DNA from: Armatimonadaceae bacterium
Lineage (GTDB): Bacteria > Armatimonadota > Armatimonadia > Armatimonadales > Armatimonadaceae
Length of the DNA: 30,888 nucleotides
Direction: 5' to 3'
NCBI GenBank assembly: GCA_030446525.1
Contig: JAUJNC010000063.1
Span: 1-30,888 of the forward strand
The position numbers and the translations under genes are program-made. Numbering within the stretch: position 1 is the first letter of the stretch; each line of letters starts with the position of its first letter. The notes beneath the pieces were generated by a model. It saw only the letters and a list, made by a program, of their open reading frames with translations, was not told the origin of the DNA and did no database searches. This document shows, in pieces, positions 1 through 7,912 of this stretch.

Positions 1-978
1 TGCAACATCGGGGCCCGGCCGATCGACCTGCACCTCAAGGGGCTGCAGGCGCTGGGGGCCGATCTCGAGGTCAGCCACGGCATCGTGACTGCCCGCGCGC
101 CGCGGGGTCTCGCTGGAACGTCCGTGTACCTGGACATGCCCTCGGTCGGCGCGACGATGAACCTCATGATGGCCGCCGCGCTTTCCCGGGGCACGACGGT
201 GGTCGAGAACGCCGCGCAGGAGCCGGACGTCGAGGATCTGGGCAACTTCCTGCGCGCCATGGGCGCGCGCATCTCCGGGCACGGCACGGGCGAGCTGCGG
301 GTCGAGGGCGTGGACACGCTGCGCGGCTGTGAGTACGCCGTGATGGCCGACCGGATCGAGGCGGGGACCCTAGGGCTAGCCGCCGGCATCACCGGCGGCG
401 ACGTCGTCCTGGAAAAGGCGAACGTCGCCCACCTGCGGCCCATCACGTCCAAGATGGCCGAGGTGGGGATGCGGGTCGACGAGACGCCCGGGGGCCTGCG
501 CGTCGCGGGCCCCCGGGGGCGGCCGCGCGCGACCCGGCTGACCGCGATGGTGCACCCGGGCTTCCCGACCGACATGCAGCAGCCCTTTACGGCGCTCTTA
601 TGCCTCGCCGACGGCACGTCGGTCGTCACCGACCGGGTGTTCGAAGGCCGTTTCCGCTATCTGACCGAGCTGGCGAAGATGGGGGCTCACACCGAAGACG
701 TGGACGGGCGCACGGCGATCATCACCGGGGTGCCGCGGCTGTCCGGGGCGGAGGTCGAGGCCTTCGACCTGCGCGCGGGGGCGGCCCTCGTGATCGCCGC
801 CCTCGCCGCCGACGGGCAGACGCGGATCGCGGGGACGGAGCATCTGGAGCGCGGCTACGAGCGCCTGGTGGAGAAGCTGCGGTCCGTGGGCGCGCAGATC
901 TGGCGCGAGGACGAGGCAGGCGGGTGGGCGCCCGACGGCGCGGGGGATGCGGGGAGGCAGGGCCTTTGCTCCGCTTGA
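1..978 (+). CDS. murA: UDP-N-acetylglucosamine 1-carboxyvinyltransferase, C-terminal part (5' end outside window)
   Basis: MurA transfers enolpyruvate from PEP to UDP-GlcNAc, the first committed step of peptidoglycan precursor synthesis in the cytoplasm. The reading frame is open from base 1. The first codon is TGC, in the context [12 protein letters not shown], which matches the catalytic cysteine loop (E. coli Cys115 and Arg120). The window therefore starts at the active-site cysteine and about 110-120 N-terminal residues are missing. Further family signatures are the loop [12 protein letters not shown] (the catalytic Asp equivalent to Asp305), [10 protein letters not shown] (Asp369) and HLERGYERL (Arg397). 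The C-terminus has a short G/A-rich tail. The stop (976-978) lies 13 bases inside the following mreB gene, so the two are translationally coupled. murA followed by an mreB/mbl homologue is also seen in Bacillus. Identification is essentially certain. Confidence 0.96.
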   Translation, partial: CNIGARPIDLHLKGLQALGADLEVSHGIVTARAPRGLAGTSVYLDMPSVGATMNLMMAAALSRGTTVVENAAQEPDVEDLGNFLRAMGARISGHGTGELRVEGVDTLRGCEYAVMADRIEAGTLGLAAGITGGDVVLEKANVAHLRPITSKMAEVGMRVDETPGGLRVAGPRGRPRATRLTAMVHPGFPTDMQQPFTALLCLADGTSVVTDRVFEGRFRYLTELAKMGAHTEDVDGRTAIITGVPRLSGAEVEAFDLRAGAALVIAALAADGQTRIAGTEHLERGYERLVEKLRSVGAQIWREDEAGGWAPDGAGDAGRQGLCSA

Positions 979-1988
979 CCCCGGAAATCGGCATCGACCT
1001 AGGGACGGCGAACATCCTGGTCTTCGTGCGCGGCAAGGGCGTTGTGTTCCGCGAGCCGTCCGTGGTGGCCATCGAACGCACGTCCAAGAAGGTGCTGGCG
1101 GTGGGCGAGGAGGCGCGCCTGATGCTCGGGCGCACGCCGGGCAACATCGTCGCCATCCGTCCGCTTTCCGACGGCGTGATAGCGGACTACACCACGACCG
1201 AGCGGATGCTGGCGCACCTGATCGCGCGGGTGTGCGGCCGGCGGCGGGCCTTCAAGCCGCGCGTGCTGGTGTGCGTGCCGTCGGGGGCGACTTCGGTGGA
1301 GCGGCGGGCGGTCCTGCAGGCGGCGCGCGCGGCGGGCGCGGGCGAGGCGTACACCATCGAGGAGCCGATGGCCGCCGCGATCGGGGCTGGGCTGCCGATA
1401 TCGACGCCCGGCGGGAACATGGTGGTGGACATCGGCGGCGGGACCACGGACGTGGCGGTCATCTCGCTGTCGGGCATCGTCCTGTCCAAGTCGCTGCGCA
1501 TCGGCGGGAACAAGATGGACGAGGTGATCGTGCGCCACATCAAGACGGCGTACAACCTCATGATCGGCGACCGCACGGCGGAGGAGATCAAGATAAAGAT
1601 CGGGTCGGCGTTCCCGCTGGAGACCGAGGCGCGGATGCAGGTGCGCGGGCGCGACCTGGTGGCGGGCCTGCCCAAGACGATCGAGGTGACCAGCCCGGAG
1701 GTGCGCGAGGCGCTCGCCGAGCCGGTGACGGCGATCGTCGAGCGGGTAAAAAGCGTGCTGGAGCGGACGCCCCCGGAGCTGTCCTCGGACATCATCGAGC
1801 GGGGCATCACGCTCACGGGCGGCGGGGCGTTGCTGCGCGGCTTCGACAAGCTGCTGGCGCTGGCGACGAACATCCCGGTCCGGATCGCCGACGACCCCCT
1901 TTCCTGCGTGGCCATCGGCACGGGCCGCGCGCTGGAAGAGTTCCGCGCCATCCGCCAGAGCGACGACGCGCTGTTGTCCTACACGTAG
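966..1988 (+). CDS. mreB: rod-shape-determining actin homologue MreB/Mbl
   Basis: This is a cytoplasmic actin-like ATPase that polymerises under the membrane and organises lateral wall synthesis. The start was chosen as TTG at 966 because GGAGG at 953-957 lies 8 bases upstream. It gives 340 residues beginning [13 protein letters not shown], the usual MreB length and N-terminus. A TTG at 975 is possible but badly spaced. Visible actin-fold motifs are phosphate-1 (GIDLGTANI), connect-1 ([13 protein letters not shown]), phosphate-2 ([11 protein letters not shown]) and the adenosine motif ([10 protein letters not shown]). It overlaps murA by 13 bases in another frame, and that order suggests the Mbl-like paralogue. 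The longer open frame upstream is murA antiphase sequence and is not part of the protein. A palindromic element follows the stop codon. Confidence 0.93.
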   Translation: MLRLTPEIGIDLGTANILVFVRGKGVVFREPSVVAIERTSKKVLAVGEEARLMLGRTPGNIVAIRPLSDGVIADYTTTERMLAHLIARVCGRRRAFKPRVLVCVPSGATSVERRAVLQAARAAGAGEAYTIEEPMAAAIGAGLPISTPGGNMVVDIGGGTTDVAVISLSGIVLSKSLRIGGNKMDEVIVRHIKTAYNLMIGDRTAEEIKIKIGSAFPLETEARMQVRGRDLVAGLPKTIEVTSPEVREALAEPVTAIVERVKSVLERTPPELSSDIIERGITLTGGGALLRGFDKLLALATNIPVRIADDPLSCVAIGTGRALEEFRAIRQSDDALLSYT

Positions 1989-2036
1989 CCCCCCGGTTCC
2001 CCTTCCCCCGGGCGGGGTAGGGGCCGGGGGAGTGGT
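1989..2036. repeat. GC-rich imperfect palindromic element, copy 1
   Basis: This roughly 45-base inverted repeat lies between the mreB stop and the SLH gene. The left arm, C-rich at 1989-2010, pairs imperfectly with the right arm at 2011-2032, which contains GGGGCCGGGG. Read on the minus strand, its end CACTCCCCCGGCCCC matches copy 2 (3618-3630) at 14 of 15 positions, so the two look like family members in opposite orientation. It may act as a terminator or mRNA-stabilising hairpin after mreB, but there is no T-tract. Confidence 0.6.
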
Positions 2037-2051
2037 TAGAAAGGCATCTCG

Positions 2052-2585
2052 ATGGACCGCTGTTTACGCTTGCTTCCTTTTACCGTCGCCGCGGGCGTGC
2101 TGGCCGGCGTCGCCTGCGCGCCCGTGCGGGCGCAGTCCTCGTTCCCCGACGTGCCCGCGGATCACTGGGCCGCCGCCGCCGTGCGCCAGCTCAAGGAGGC
2201 GGGCATCGTCGTCGGCTACCCGCCCGCCCCCGCCCCGCGCCCCCGCGCGAGGGCGGCCTATGCCGGGGACAAACCCGTGACCCGCTACGAGCTGGCGCTG
2301 ACCCTGTGGCGCTTCGTCCAGTATACCGAACAGGCAAGGCGGCAGAAGACGGGCGCGCTCGCCGGCCCGGAGGCCGTCCGGCGCCTCGTCTCCGGCGGCT
2401 ACCTGCCCGCGGGCACGCCGTTGGCAAAGCAAGGGGATAAGCCGGTCACCGCGAACCAGCTCGCCGACGCGCTGTCCCAGGTCATCGCCCGGGCGACCGA
2501 ACGGAAGACCCCCGTCACGCCGGACTCCCGCCGCGCGCCCCTCCAGAGGCGCCCCGGCCAGGCCCCAACAACAGGAGCGCAATAA
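2052..2585 (+). CDS. exported SLH-domain (S-layer homology) protein
   Basis: This is a 177-residue protein. A signal peptide spans residues 1-27 (basic-hydrophobic start, cleavage after APVRA). Residues 30-90 form an SLH module: FPDVPADHWAAAAV, then KEAGIVVGYP, then KPVTRYELALTLWRF. The usual short loop is replaced by a Pro/Arg/Ala-rich insert (about residues 57-70). A second, degenerate SLH-like half follows at about 108-147 (LVSGGYLP then KPVTANQLADALSQV), so GDKPVT occurs twice. SLH modules normally bind secondary wall polymers or tether the outer envelope to peptidoglycan. The start ATG has AAGG 7 bases upstream. The stop overlaps the start of the DAHP synthase gene by one base (TAATG), an odd operon partner for a biosynthetic gene. 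No catalytic domain is visible; a wall-anchoring or structural role is inferred. Confidence 0.8.
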   Translation: MDRCLRLLPFTVAAGVLAGVACAPVRAQSSFPDVPADHWAAAAVRQLKEAGIVVGYPPAPAPRPRARAAYAGDKPVTRYELALTLWRFVQYTEQARRQKTGALAGPEAVRRLVSGGYLPAGTPLAKQGDKPVTANQLADALSQVIARATERKTPVTPDSRRAPLQRRPGQAPTTGAQ

Positions 2586-3607
2586 TGATCATCATCCTCA
2601 GCTCGAACGCCACCGAACGCAACCGGGAAGATATCGTCGCCAACCTCAAGGCGCGGGGCTTCGGCATCCATGTTTCGGAGGGCGTCGAAAAGACCCTCGT
2701 CGGCGTCATCGGCGCCATGGACGAGCAGAAGGCCGAGATCGCCGAGCAGTTCGAGGCGCTCCCGTTCGTGGAGCGGTGCGTTGCCATCTCCCAGCCCTAC
2801 AAGCTGGTGGGCAAATCGTTCCGGCCGGAAGGCACCACGATCAACGTCCGCGGCGTGGTCATCGGCGGGGAAAAGGCGGTCGTCATGGCCGGCCCCTGCA
2901 CGGTCGAGACCGAGCCACAGCTCATGGAGTCCGCCCGCGTGGTGAAAGCCGCCGGGGCGCACATCCTGCGGGGCGGGGCGTACAAGCCCTCCACCTCGCC
3001 CTACTCGTTCCACGGCCACGGCGTCGACGCCCTGAAGATGCTGGCCGCCGCGCGCGCCGAGACGGGCATGCCGATCATCACCGAGGTCATGGACGCCCGC
3101 GACCTCGAAACCGTGTGCGAGTACGCCGACATCCTGCAGATCGGCACCCGCAACGCCCAGAACTACACCCTGCTGCGCGCCGTGGGCCAGTGCCGCACGC
3201 CGGTCATGCTCAAGCGCGGCATGTCGTCCCGCCTCGAGGAATGGCTTCAGGCGGCGGAGTACATCGCCTCGAACGGCAACTACGACATCCTGCTCTGCGA
3301 GCGCGGCATCCGCACGTTCGAGACCTACACGCGAAACACCTTCGACGTGAACGCGATCCCGGCGCTCAAGGAGCTGTCGCACCTGCCCGTCATCGCCGAC
3401 CCGTCGCACGGCACGGGCAAAGCGTCCCTGGTCCCCGCCGTCACCAAAGCCGCCATCACCGCCGGCGCGGACGGCGTGATCGTCGAGGTGCACCCGCAGC
3501 CGGAGAAGGCGCTCAAGGACGGCGCGCAGTCGCTGAACCCGGCGGCCTTCGAGCAGCTCATGAGCGACCTGCGGCGCATCGCCCCCGCGGTCGGGCGCAG
3601 TTTATGA
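2585..3607 (+). CDS. aroF: 3-deoxy-7-phosphoheptulonate (DAHP) synthase, type I beta
   Basis: This enzyme condenses PEP and erythrose-4-phosphate to DAHP, the first step of the shikimate pathway. The 340-residue protein has an N-terminal ferredoxin-like domain (about residues 1-70), as in Thermotoga DAHP synthase, where it mediates feedback control by Tyr/Phe. A TIM barrel follows with the signatures AGPCTVE, LRGGAYKPSTSPYSF, ITEVMD, IGTRNAQN, LKRGM and ADPSHGTG. The metal-binding Cys, His, Glu and Asp positions of the family are in these blocks. The start ATG is preceded by AGGAG at 2573-2577, 7 bases away. The stop (TGA 3605-3607) overlaps the tyrA start in ATGA form, so translation is coupled. 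The neighbours tyrA and aroA fit an aromatic amino acid operon. The N-terminal domain suggests allosteric control by an end product, which is a family property and not proven here. Confidence 0.95.
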   Translation: MIIILSSNATERNREDIVANLKARGFGIHVSEGVEKTLVGVIGAMDEQKAEIAEQFEALPFVERCVAISQPYKLVGKSFRPEGTTINVRGVVIGGEKAVVMAGPCTVETEPQLMESARVVKAAGAHILRGGAYKPSTSPYSFHGHGVDALKMLAAARAETGMPIITEVMDARDLETVCEYADILQIGTRNAQNYTLLRAVGQCRTPVMLKRGMSSRLEEWLQAAEYIASNGNYDILLCERGIRTFETYTRNTFDVNAIPALKELSHLPVIADPSHGTGKASLVPAVTKAAITAGADGVIVEVHPQPEKALKDGAQSLNPAAFEQLMSDLRRIAPAVGRSL

Positions 3608-4518
3608 TGGGGACCTCACTCCCCGGCCCCGTTTCCTGCAAGGAGCGGGGGCCGGGGCGTGAGTCGTTTAGCCGCGTCGCCATCGTGGGGGTCGGCCTGA
3701 TTGGCGGGTCGCTCGGTATGGCGCTGAAAAGTCGGCGCCTGGCGCAGGCCGTGGTCGGCGTCGGGCGCGACCGGAAGCGGCTCGAAAAGGCGCGCGGGCT
3801 CGGCGCCGTGGACGAGATCGCCACGGGCCTGGCGGCCGGGGTGGAGGGCGCCGACCTGGTGGTGCTCGCGACACCGGTCCGCCAGATCATCGCCGATCTG
3901 GGGCGGCTCGCCCCGCACCTCGCGCCCCGTGCCCTCGTCACGGACGTCGGGTCGACCAAGGGCGAGATCGCGCGCGCGGGCGAGGAGCGCCTGCCGGCGG
4001 GCACGTTTGTGGCCGGGCACCCGATGGCCGGGTCCGAGCGCTCCGGGGTGGAAGCGGCAACCCCGGAGCTTTTCATCGGGGCGGTGTGGGCGCTCACCCC
4101 CACGGCGAAAACAAGCGCCGACGGGCTGGACCGAGTGAACGGGCTGGCGCAGGCGGTGGGGGCGCGCGTGCTGACGCTCGGCCCGGGCGCGCACGACCGG
4201 GCCGTGGCCGTCACCTCGCACCTGCCGCACGTGCTCGCCTACGCCCTGTCGTCGCTGGCCGCGGCCGCCGCCCGGGACAACCCGCATCTGTATGACCTGG
4301 CCGCCGGTTCGTTCGCCTCGACCACGCGGGTGGCGCAAAGCCCGCCGGACCTGTGGCGCGACGTGGCGCTCACCAATCGGGCGGCCCTGGCCGAAGCGCT
4401 GCGCGCCTACCGCGACGACCTCGACGCCGTTCTGGAAGCCCTGGAGGCCGGGGACGCCGCCGCGCTCGACGCCCACTTCCGGCGCGGCCACGACGCCAAG
4501 GGGCGCGCGCCCTCCTGA
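3604..4518 (+). CDS. tyrA: prephenate (arogenate) dehydrogenase
   Basis: This NAD(P)-dependent enzyme oxidatively decarboxylates prephenate to 4-hydroxyphenylpyruvate for tyrosine synthesis. It has 304 residues. The nucleotide-binding motif VGVGLIGGSLG comes at about residues 28-38, followed by TDVGSTKG, AGHPMAGSERSG and the helical C-terminal dimer domain with HLPHVLAYAL. No ACT or chorismate mutase domain is seen. The start at ATG 3604 (or 3607) overlaps the aroF stop. No other in-frame start precedes the first beta strand, so residues 4-20 must be encoded by a GC-rich palindrome (3615-3663). Most TyrA proteins begin almost directly with the Rossmann strand, so this leader is extra. The gap to aroA is 6 bases. 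Prephenate and arogenate specificity cannot be separated by eye. Confidence 0.93.
   Translation: MMGTSLPGPVSCKERGPGRESFSRVAIVGVGLIGGSLGMALKSRRLAQAVVGVGRDRKRLEKARGLGAVDEIATGLAAGVEGADLVVLATPVRQIIADLGRLAPHLAPRALVTDVGSTKGEIARAGEERLPAGTFVAGHPMAGSERSGVEAATPELFIGAVWALTPTAKTSADGLDRVNGLAQAVGARVLTLGPGAHDRAVAVTSHLPHVLAYALSSLAAAAARDNPHLYDLAAGSFASTTRVAQSPPDLWRDVALTNRAALAEALRAYRDDLDAVLEALEAGDAAALDAHFRRGHDAKGRAPS
3615..3663. repeat. GC-rich palindromic element, copy 2, inside the tyrA 5' coding region
   Basis: The left arm CTCACTCCCCGGCCCCG (3615-3631) pairs with the right arm at 3646-3663 (CGGGGGCCGGGGCGTGAG), with one extra G and one mismatch. The inner bases TCCT/AGGA also pair, so nearly the whole 49 bases can fold as one hairpin. 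The segment is read through in the tyrA frame without a stop. Its sequence is related to copy 1 at 1989-2036 in inverted orientation, which suggests a small dispersed element of this genome. Confidence 0.7.
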
Positions 4519-4524
4519 CCAGAC

Positions 4525-5838
4525 ATGGATACCCTGGAGATCACCCCCGCGCCCGGCCCGGTCGCCGGCGCCGCCCGCGTCCCCGGCTCCAAGAGCATCA
4601 CCAACCGCGCCCGCGTGCTGGCCGCGCTCGCACCCGGGCCGCCGACGCGCGCGGGGGCCGTGTGCGCCGACGACACGCGGCGGATGGCGGACTGTCTGGG
4701 CGCGCTCGGCTTCGCCGTCCACGCGGACCCGGCGGCCCACGCGATCACGGTGGACGGGCAGGGCGGGCGGATCCCGGCCGCCCGCGCCGAGCTGTTCGTC
4801 GGCAACTCGGGCACCACGGCCCGGTTCGTGACGCCCCTGGTCGCGCTGGGCCGGGGCGAGTTCGTGATCGACGGCGTGCCGCGGATGCGCGAGCGCCCGA
4901 TGGCAGACCTGCTCCGTGCGCTCGCGCAGCTGGACGTCGAGGCGGCGAGTACGGGCACGGGCTGCCCCCCGATCCATGTCCGCGCCCGGGGGCTGCGCGG
5001 CGGCGCGTGCACCGTGCGCGCCGACAGCAGCAGCCAGTTCCTGTCGGGCCTGCTGATGGCCGCCCCCTGCGCCGACGGCGACGAGACCCGGATCCGCCTC
5101 GAAGGGCCGATCCTTTCCGCACCCTACGTCGGCATGACGGTGGCGATGCTGCGGCAGTTCGGGGCGCGCGTGGACGTAGAGGACGAGGGCCGCACCTACG
5201 TCGTGCCGGGCAGGCAAACGCTGCGCGGGCCGGGTTCCTACCCGGTCGAGCCGGACGCCTCCGCCGCCTCGTACTTCCTGGCCGCGGCCGCCGTCACGAA
5301 CGGGCGCGTGCGCATCCCCGGCGTCGGCAGCGACATCCTGCTGCAGGGCGACTGGGCCTTCGCCGACGTCCTCGCGGCGATGGGGTGTCGTGTCACGCGC
5401 GGCGGCGATTGGGTCGAGGTGGCGGGCGCGGGCACGCTCCACGGCGTTTCGCTCGACATGAACGCGATCTCCGACACCGTCATGACCCTGGCCGCCGTGG
5501 CCCCGTTCGCGGACAGCCCCACGGTCATCGAGAACGTCGGCCACATCCGGCACAAGGAGACGGATCGCCTGGCCGCTGTCGCCGCCGAGCTGGGCCGCCT
5601 GGGCGTGCGCGTGGAGGAGCGGCCCGACGGGCTGACGATCCACCCCGCGGGCCGGATCACCCCCGCCGTCGTCCAGACCTACGACGACCACCGCATGGCG
5701 ATGGGGTTCGCCTTGATCGGTCTGCGCGCCCCGGGCGTCCGCATCGCCGACCCCGGCTGCGTCGCCAAGACGTTCCCCGACTACTTTGCCCGCCTGTCCG
5801 CTCTCGTAGAAGGACACAGCCTGCCCCCTGGTGAATAA
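4525..5838 (+). CDS. aroA: 3-phosphoshikimate 1-carboxyvinyltransferase (EPSP synthase)
   Basis: The enzyme joins shikimate-3-phosphate and PEP to give EPSP, the penultimate step to chorismate. The protein has 437 residues, the usual length. Motifs are PGSKSITNRA (residues 20-29, substrate Lys/Ser), the PEP-binding loop GNSGTTARF (about 93-101), SSSQFLSGLL, PDASAASYFLAAAA, HIRHKETDR and YDDHRMAMGFAL. All expected catalytic blocks are present. The start ATG follows the tyrA stop by 6 bases; no clear Shine-Dalgarno site is visible, so re-initiation after tyrA is likely. It is an ancient structural relative of MurA, encoded at the left end of this window. Gene order tyrA-aroA-cmk-plsC is a recurring arrangement in Firmicutes-like and related lineages. 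Confidence 0.96.
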   Translation: MDTLEITPAPGPVAGAARVPGSKSITNRARVLAALAPGPPTRAGAVCADDTRRMADCLGALGFAVHADPAAHAITVDGQGGRIPAARAELFVGNSGTTARFVTPLVALGRGEFVIDGVPRMRERPMADLLRALAQLDVEAASTGTGCPPIHVRARGLRGGACTVRADSSSQFLSGLLMAAPCADGDETRIRLEGPILSAPYVGMTVAMLRQFGARVDVEDEGRTYVVPGRQTLRGPGSYPVEPDASAASYFLAAAAVTNGRVRIPGVGSDILLQGDWAFADVLAAMGCRVTRGGDWVEVAGAGTLHGVSLDMNAISDTVMTLAAVAPFADSPTVIENVGHIRHKETDRLAAVAAELGRLGVRVEERPDGLTIHPAGRITPAVVQTYDDHRMAMGFALIGLRAPGVRIADPGCVAKTFPDYFARLSALVEGHSLPPGE

Positions 5839-5847
5839 AGGGCGGGT

Positions 5848-5867
5848 CCTGGGTAAACCGGCCCAGG
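5848..5867 (+). promoter_or_regulatory. hairpin that overlaps the cmk ribosome-binding site
   Basis: CCTGGG (5848-5853) pairs with CCCAGG (5862-5867) around an 8-base loop. The right arm runs into GGGAGG (5866-5871), the likely cmk Shine-Dalgarno site, so the hairpin could partly hide it. This is a weak six-pair structure seen by eye only. Confidence 0.3.
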
Positions 5868-5882
5868 GAGGTTTCGCGAAAG

Positions 5883-6569
5883 ATGATGAAGCCGTGGACG
5901 ATCGCGATCGACGGGCCCGCGGGAGCCGGCAAAAGCACCGTCGCACGCCTGCTGGCACAGCGGCTCGGCTTCCTGTACATCGACACGGGGGCGATGTACC
6001 GCGCCGTCGCGCTCAAGGCCCAGCGCACCGGCATCCCCCTTTCCGAACCGGACCAGATCTCCGCGGTCGCGCGTGCCGCGAGCATCCGCTTCCGGATCAA
6101 TGAGGCCGGCGGCGAACAGCGCGTCCTTTTGGACGACGAGGATGTCACCCAGTCGATCCGTACGCCCGAGGTGACGGCGTTCTCGTCCGCGGTGTCGGCC
6201 ATACCCGGCGTGCGCTCCGCCCTCGTGATGCTGCAGCAGGCGCTCGGCGTGCAGGGCGGCGTGGTGATGGAGGGGCGCGACATCGGGACGGTCGTCTTCC
6301 CCAACGCGGATATCAAAATATTCCTTACCGCCTCCCCGGAGGAGCGGGCCGAGCGCCGCCACAAGGACATCCTTGCCCGGGGCAGTACGGCCAGCCTGGA
6401 AGAGGTGCGCCGCGACCAGGACGAGCGGGACGAGCGGGACGCCACCCGTCCCGTCGCCCCCCTCGTGCCCGCCGCAGACGCCGTGGTGATCAACTCCGAC
6501 GATCTCACGCCCGAGGAGGTCGTGGAGGAGGTCCTGGAGATCATCGACGCCCGGAGACGCGAGGCGTGA
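5883..6569 (+). CDS. cmk: cytidylate kinase
   Basis: This kinase phosphorylates CMP/dCMP to the diphosphates using ATP, feeding nucleic acid and phospholipid (CDP-diacylglycerol) synthesis. The 228 residues have the P-loop GPAGAGKST (11-19), the CMP-binding block YIDTGAMYRAVAL, the family signature MEGRDIGTVVFPNA and the lid region RRHKDI. The start ATG (5883, or 5886) follows GGGAGG. The stop overlaps the GTG start of the next gene by 4 bases (GTGA). It is embedded in the tyrA-aroA-cmk-plsC order. Nothing unusual in length or motifs. Confidence 0.95.
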   Translation: MMKPWTIAIDGPAGAGKSTVARLLAQRLGFLYIDTGAMYRAVALKAQRTGIPLSEPDQISAVARAASIRFRINEAGGEQRVLLDDEDVTQSIRTPEVTAFSSAVSAIPGVRSALVMLQQALGVQGGVVMEGRDIGTVVFPNADIKIFLTASPEERAERRHKDILARGSTASLEEVRRDQDERDERDATRPVAPLVPAADAVVINSDDLTPEEVVEEVLEIIDARRREA

Positions 6570-7318
6570 GCACGGCGGCGCGCCAGGACGACCCGGGAGC
6601 GACAGCGGCGTTCCCGCCTCCGGGGCCTGCCGCCGCGCGCAGAGCGCCGGACACCTACTGGCTGCTCGAGGGCGCCAGCCTGCTCCTGCTGGACGCGCTG
6701 GGCGGCCTGTACGTCAAGGGCGAGCACAACGTCCCCCCCTCCGGTCCGGTCCTGCTGGTCGCCAACCACACCTCTTACCTCGACCCCGTGGCCATCGGCG
6801 ACGCGTCCCCCCGCCGCGTCGTCTTCATGGCCAAGCACGAGCTGTTCAAAATAAAGCCGCTCGGCTTTCTGCTGCGCGGCGTCGACGCGTTCCCCGTGCG
6901 GCGCGCCGAGCCGGACCGGCAGGCGGTCAAGAAGGTGCTCGCCATCCGACGCGCAGGGCGCGTGGTCTGCATCTTCCCCGAAGGCACGCGCCACCTGGGC
7001 GACGGGCTGGGCGAACCGGAGCCGGGCGCCGCCCTGTTCGCCCTGAAGACCGGCTGCCCCGTGGTGCCGGTCTACGTCACCGGGACCAACAAGATGTTGG
7101 ATCTCGAGGGCAGGCTCCACCGCGCCCGCGTCACTGTCGCCTTCGGCACGCCGTTCACCTTCCCCAAGGGCCGCGCCGACCGCGAAGCCCTGGAGGCGTC
7201 GGGCCGCGCCCTGATGGCCGCCATCGCCCGCACCCGCGACGAGATGGCCGACGCCCCCGCCCGCCGCATCCGGCCCCACTGGATCAAGAAAAAGAGGGAG
7301 GGAAGCCGCTCCCGCTAA
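6566..7318 (+). CDS. plsC: 1-acyl-sn-glycerol-3-phosphate acyltransferase family protein
   Basis: The PlsC family acylates lysophosphatidic acid at sn-2 to form phosphatidic acid at the cytoplasmic membrane. The 250-residue protein shows the acyltransferase motif NHTSYLD (H68 to D73, the catalytic HX4D), a substrate block near FPVRR, and FPEGTR (137-142). A hydrophobic stretch near residues 33-50 could associate with the membrane. The GTG start at 6566 overlaps the cmk stop, with GGAG about 9 bases upstream. The first 30 residues are low-complexity Pro/Ala and may be a disordered leader. The C-terminus is basic (KKKREGSRSR). The position after cmk is the usual one for this family. The exact lipid substrate is inferred. 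Confidence 0.9.
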   Translation: MSTAARQDDPGATAAFPPPGPAAARRAPDTYWLLEGASLLLLDALGGLYVKGEHNVPPSGPVLLVANHTSYLDPVAIGDASPRRVVFMAKHELFKIKPLGFLLRGVDAFPVRRAEPDRQAVKKVLAIRRAGRVVCIFPEGTRHLGDGLGEPEPGAALFALKTGCPVVPVYVTGTNKMLDLEGRLHRARVTVAFGTPFTFPKGRADREALEASGRALMAAIARTRDEMADAPARRIRPHWIKKKREGSRSR

Positions 7319-7352
7319 GGCCCTTTCGCCCTGCGGGGGCGCGCACAGGCGG

Positions 7353-7850
7353 CTAAACCTGCGTTCTCCCCTCGCGCAGGTCCAGCTCCATCTGCACGTC
7401 TACCCGGGCGTAGCCGTGGACTGCGCGCACGGGCACGGGCCGGAAGCCGTGCTTCTCGTACAAACGCAGAGCCGGCCGTAGTCGCGAGTTGGACACCAGC
7501 AGGAGAACCTCGGCCCCGGCCTCACGAGCGAACCGGACGACCGCCTCGACCAGGAGGTCGCCGTACCCCCGACCCCGCGTCCGGGGGCTGACCGCCATCT
7601 TAGCCAGCTCGTACACGCGGGCGCTGTGGCGGACGGCGGCGCAGGTGCCGAGGACCTCGCCGCCCGCGACCACGAAAAAGATCTGCCCGCCGGGCTCGAC
7701 GATGGCGGCGCGCGGGTCCCGGAAAAGGGCGCGATCGGCCTCCTCCAGGGCGAAGTACTCCTCGATCCACTCCCGGTTGAGCGCCTCGAAGGCGGCCGCG
7801 TACTCCTCCCGGAAAGGGACCACTTCGGGCGTCTGGTTCATCTCCTTCAT
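7353..7850 (-). CDS. GNAT-family N-acetyltransferase
   Basis: A 165-residue GCN5-related acetyltransferase that transfers an acetyl group from acetyl-CoA to an unknown amine. The acetyl-CoA site is ELAKMAVSPRTRGRGYGDLLVE (given as its Q/RxxGxG/A form, RTRGRGYG). After it comes LLLVSNSRLRPALRLYEKHGFRPV, the C-terminal GNAT half, of which the key part is ALRLYEKHGF. The start was set at the ATG at 7850. A second ATG at 7841 has an AAGGAG box directly abutting it, which is too close to serve. The gene is convergent with plsC; the 34-base gap holds a short GC hairpin (CGCCC/GGGCG). It is followed upstream on the same strand by aroE but shares no obvious pathway with it. Confidence 0.85.
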   Translation of the reverse strand: MKEMNQTPEVVPFREEYAAAFEALNREWIEEYFALEEADRALFRDPRAAIVEPGGQIFFVVAGGEVLGTCAAVRHSARVYELAKMAVSPRTRGRGYGDLLVEAVVRFAREAGAEVLLLVSNSRLRPALRLYEKHGFRPVPVRAVHGYARVDVQMELDLREGRTQV

Positions 7851-7912
7851 CCAGAGTCCGCCGTCCGGTGCGCGTGTGTCGCGCGTGGCGACGCGTTGAT
7901 AAGGGCCACGGG

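Noticed and set aside
3616..5958. A 780-codon open frame on the minus strand across tyrA and aroA
   Set aside because: It is antisense to two genes with full family signatures, is Arg/Gly/Ala-rich as expected from GC-rich antisense frames, and shows no domain.
7319..7352. A bidirectional terminator between plsC and the GNAT gene
   Set aside because: Only a five-pair CGCCC/GGGCG stem without a T-run on either strand; too weak to list as a feature.
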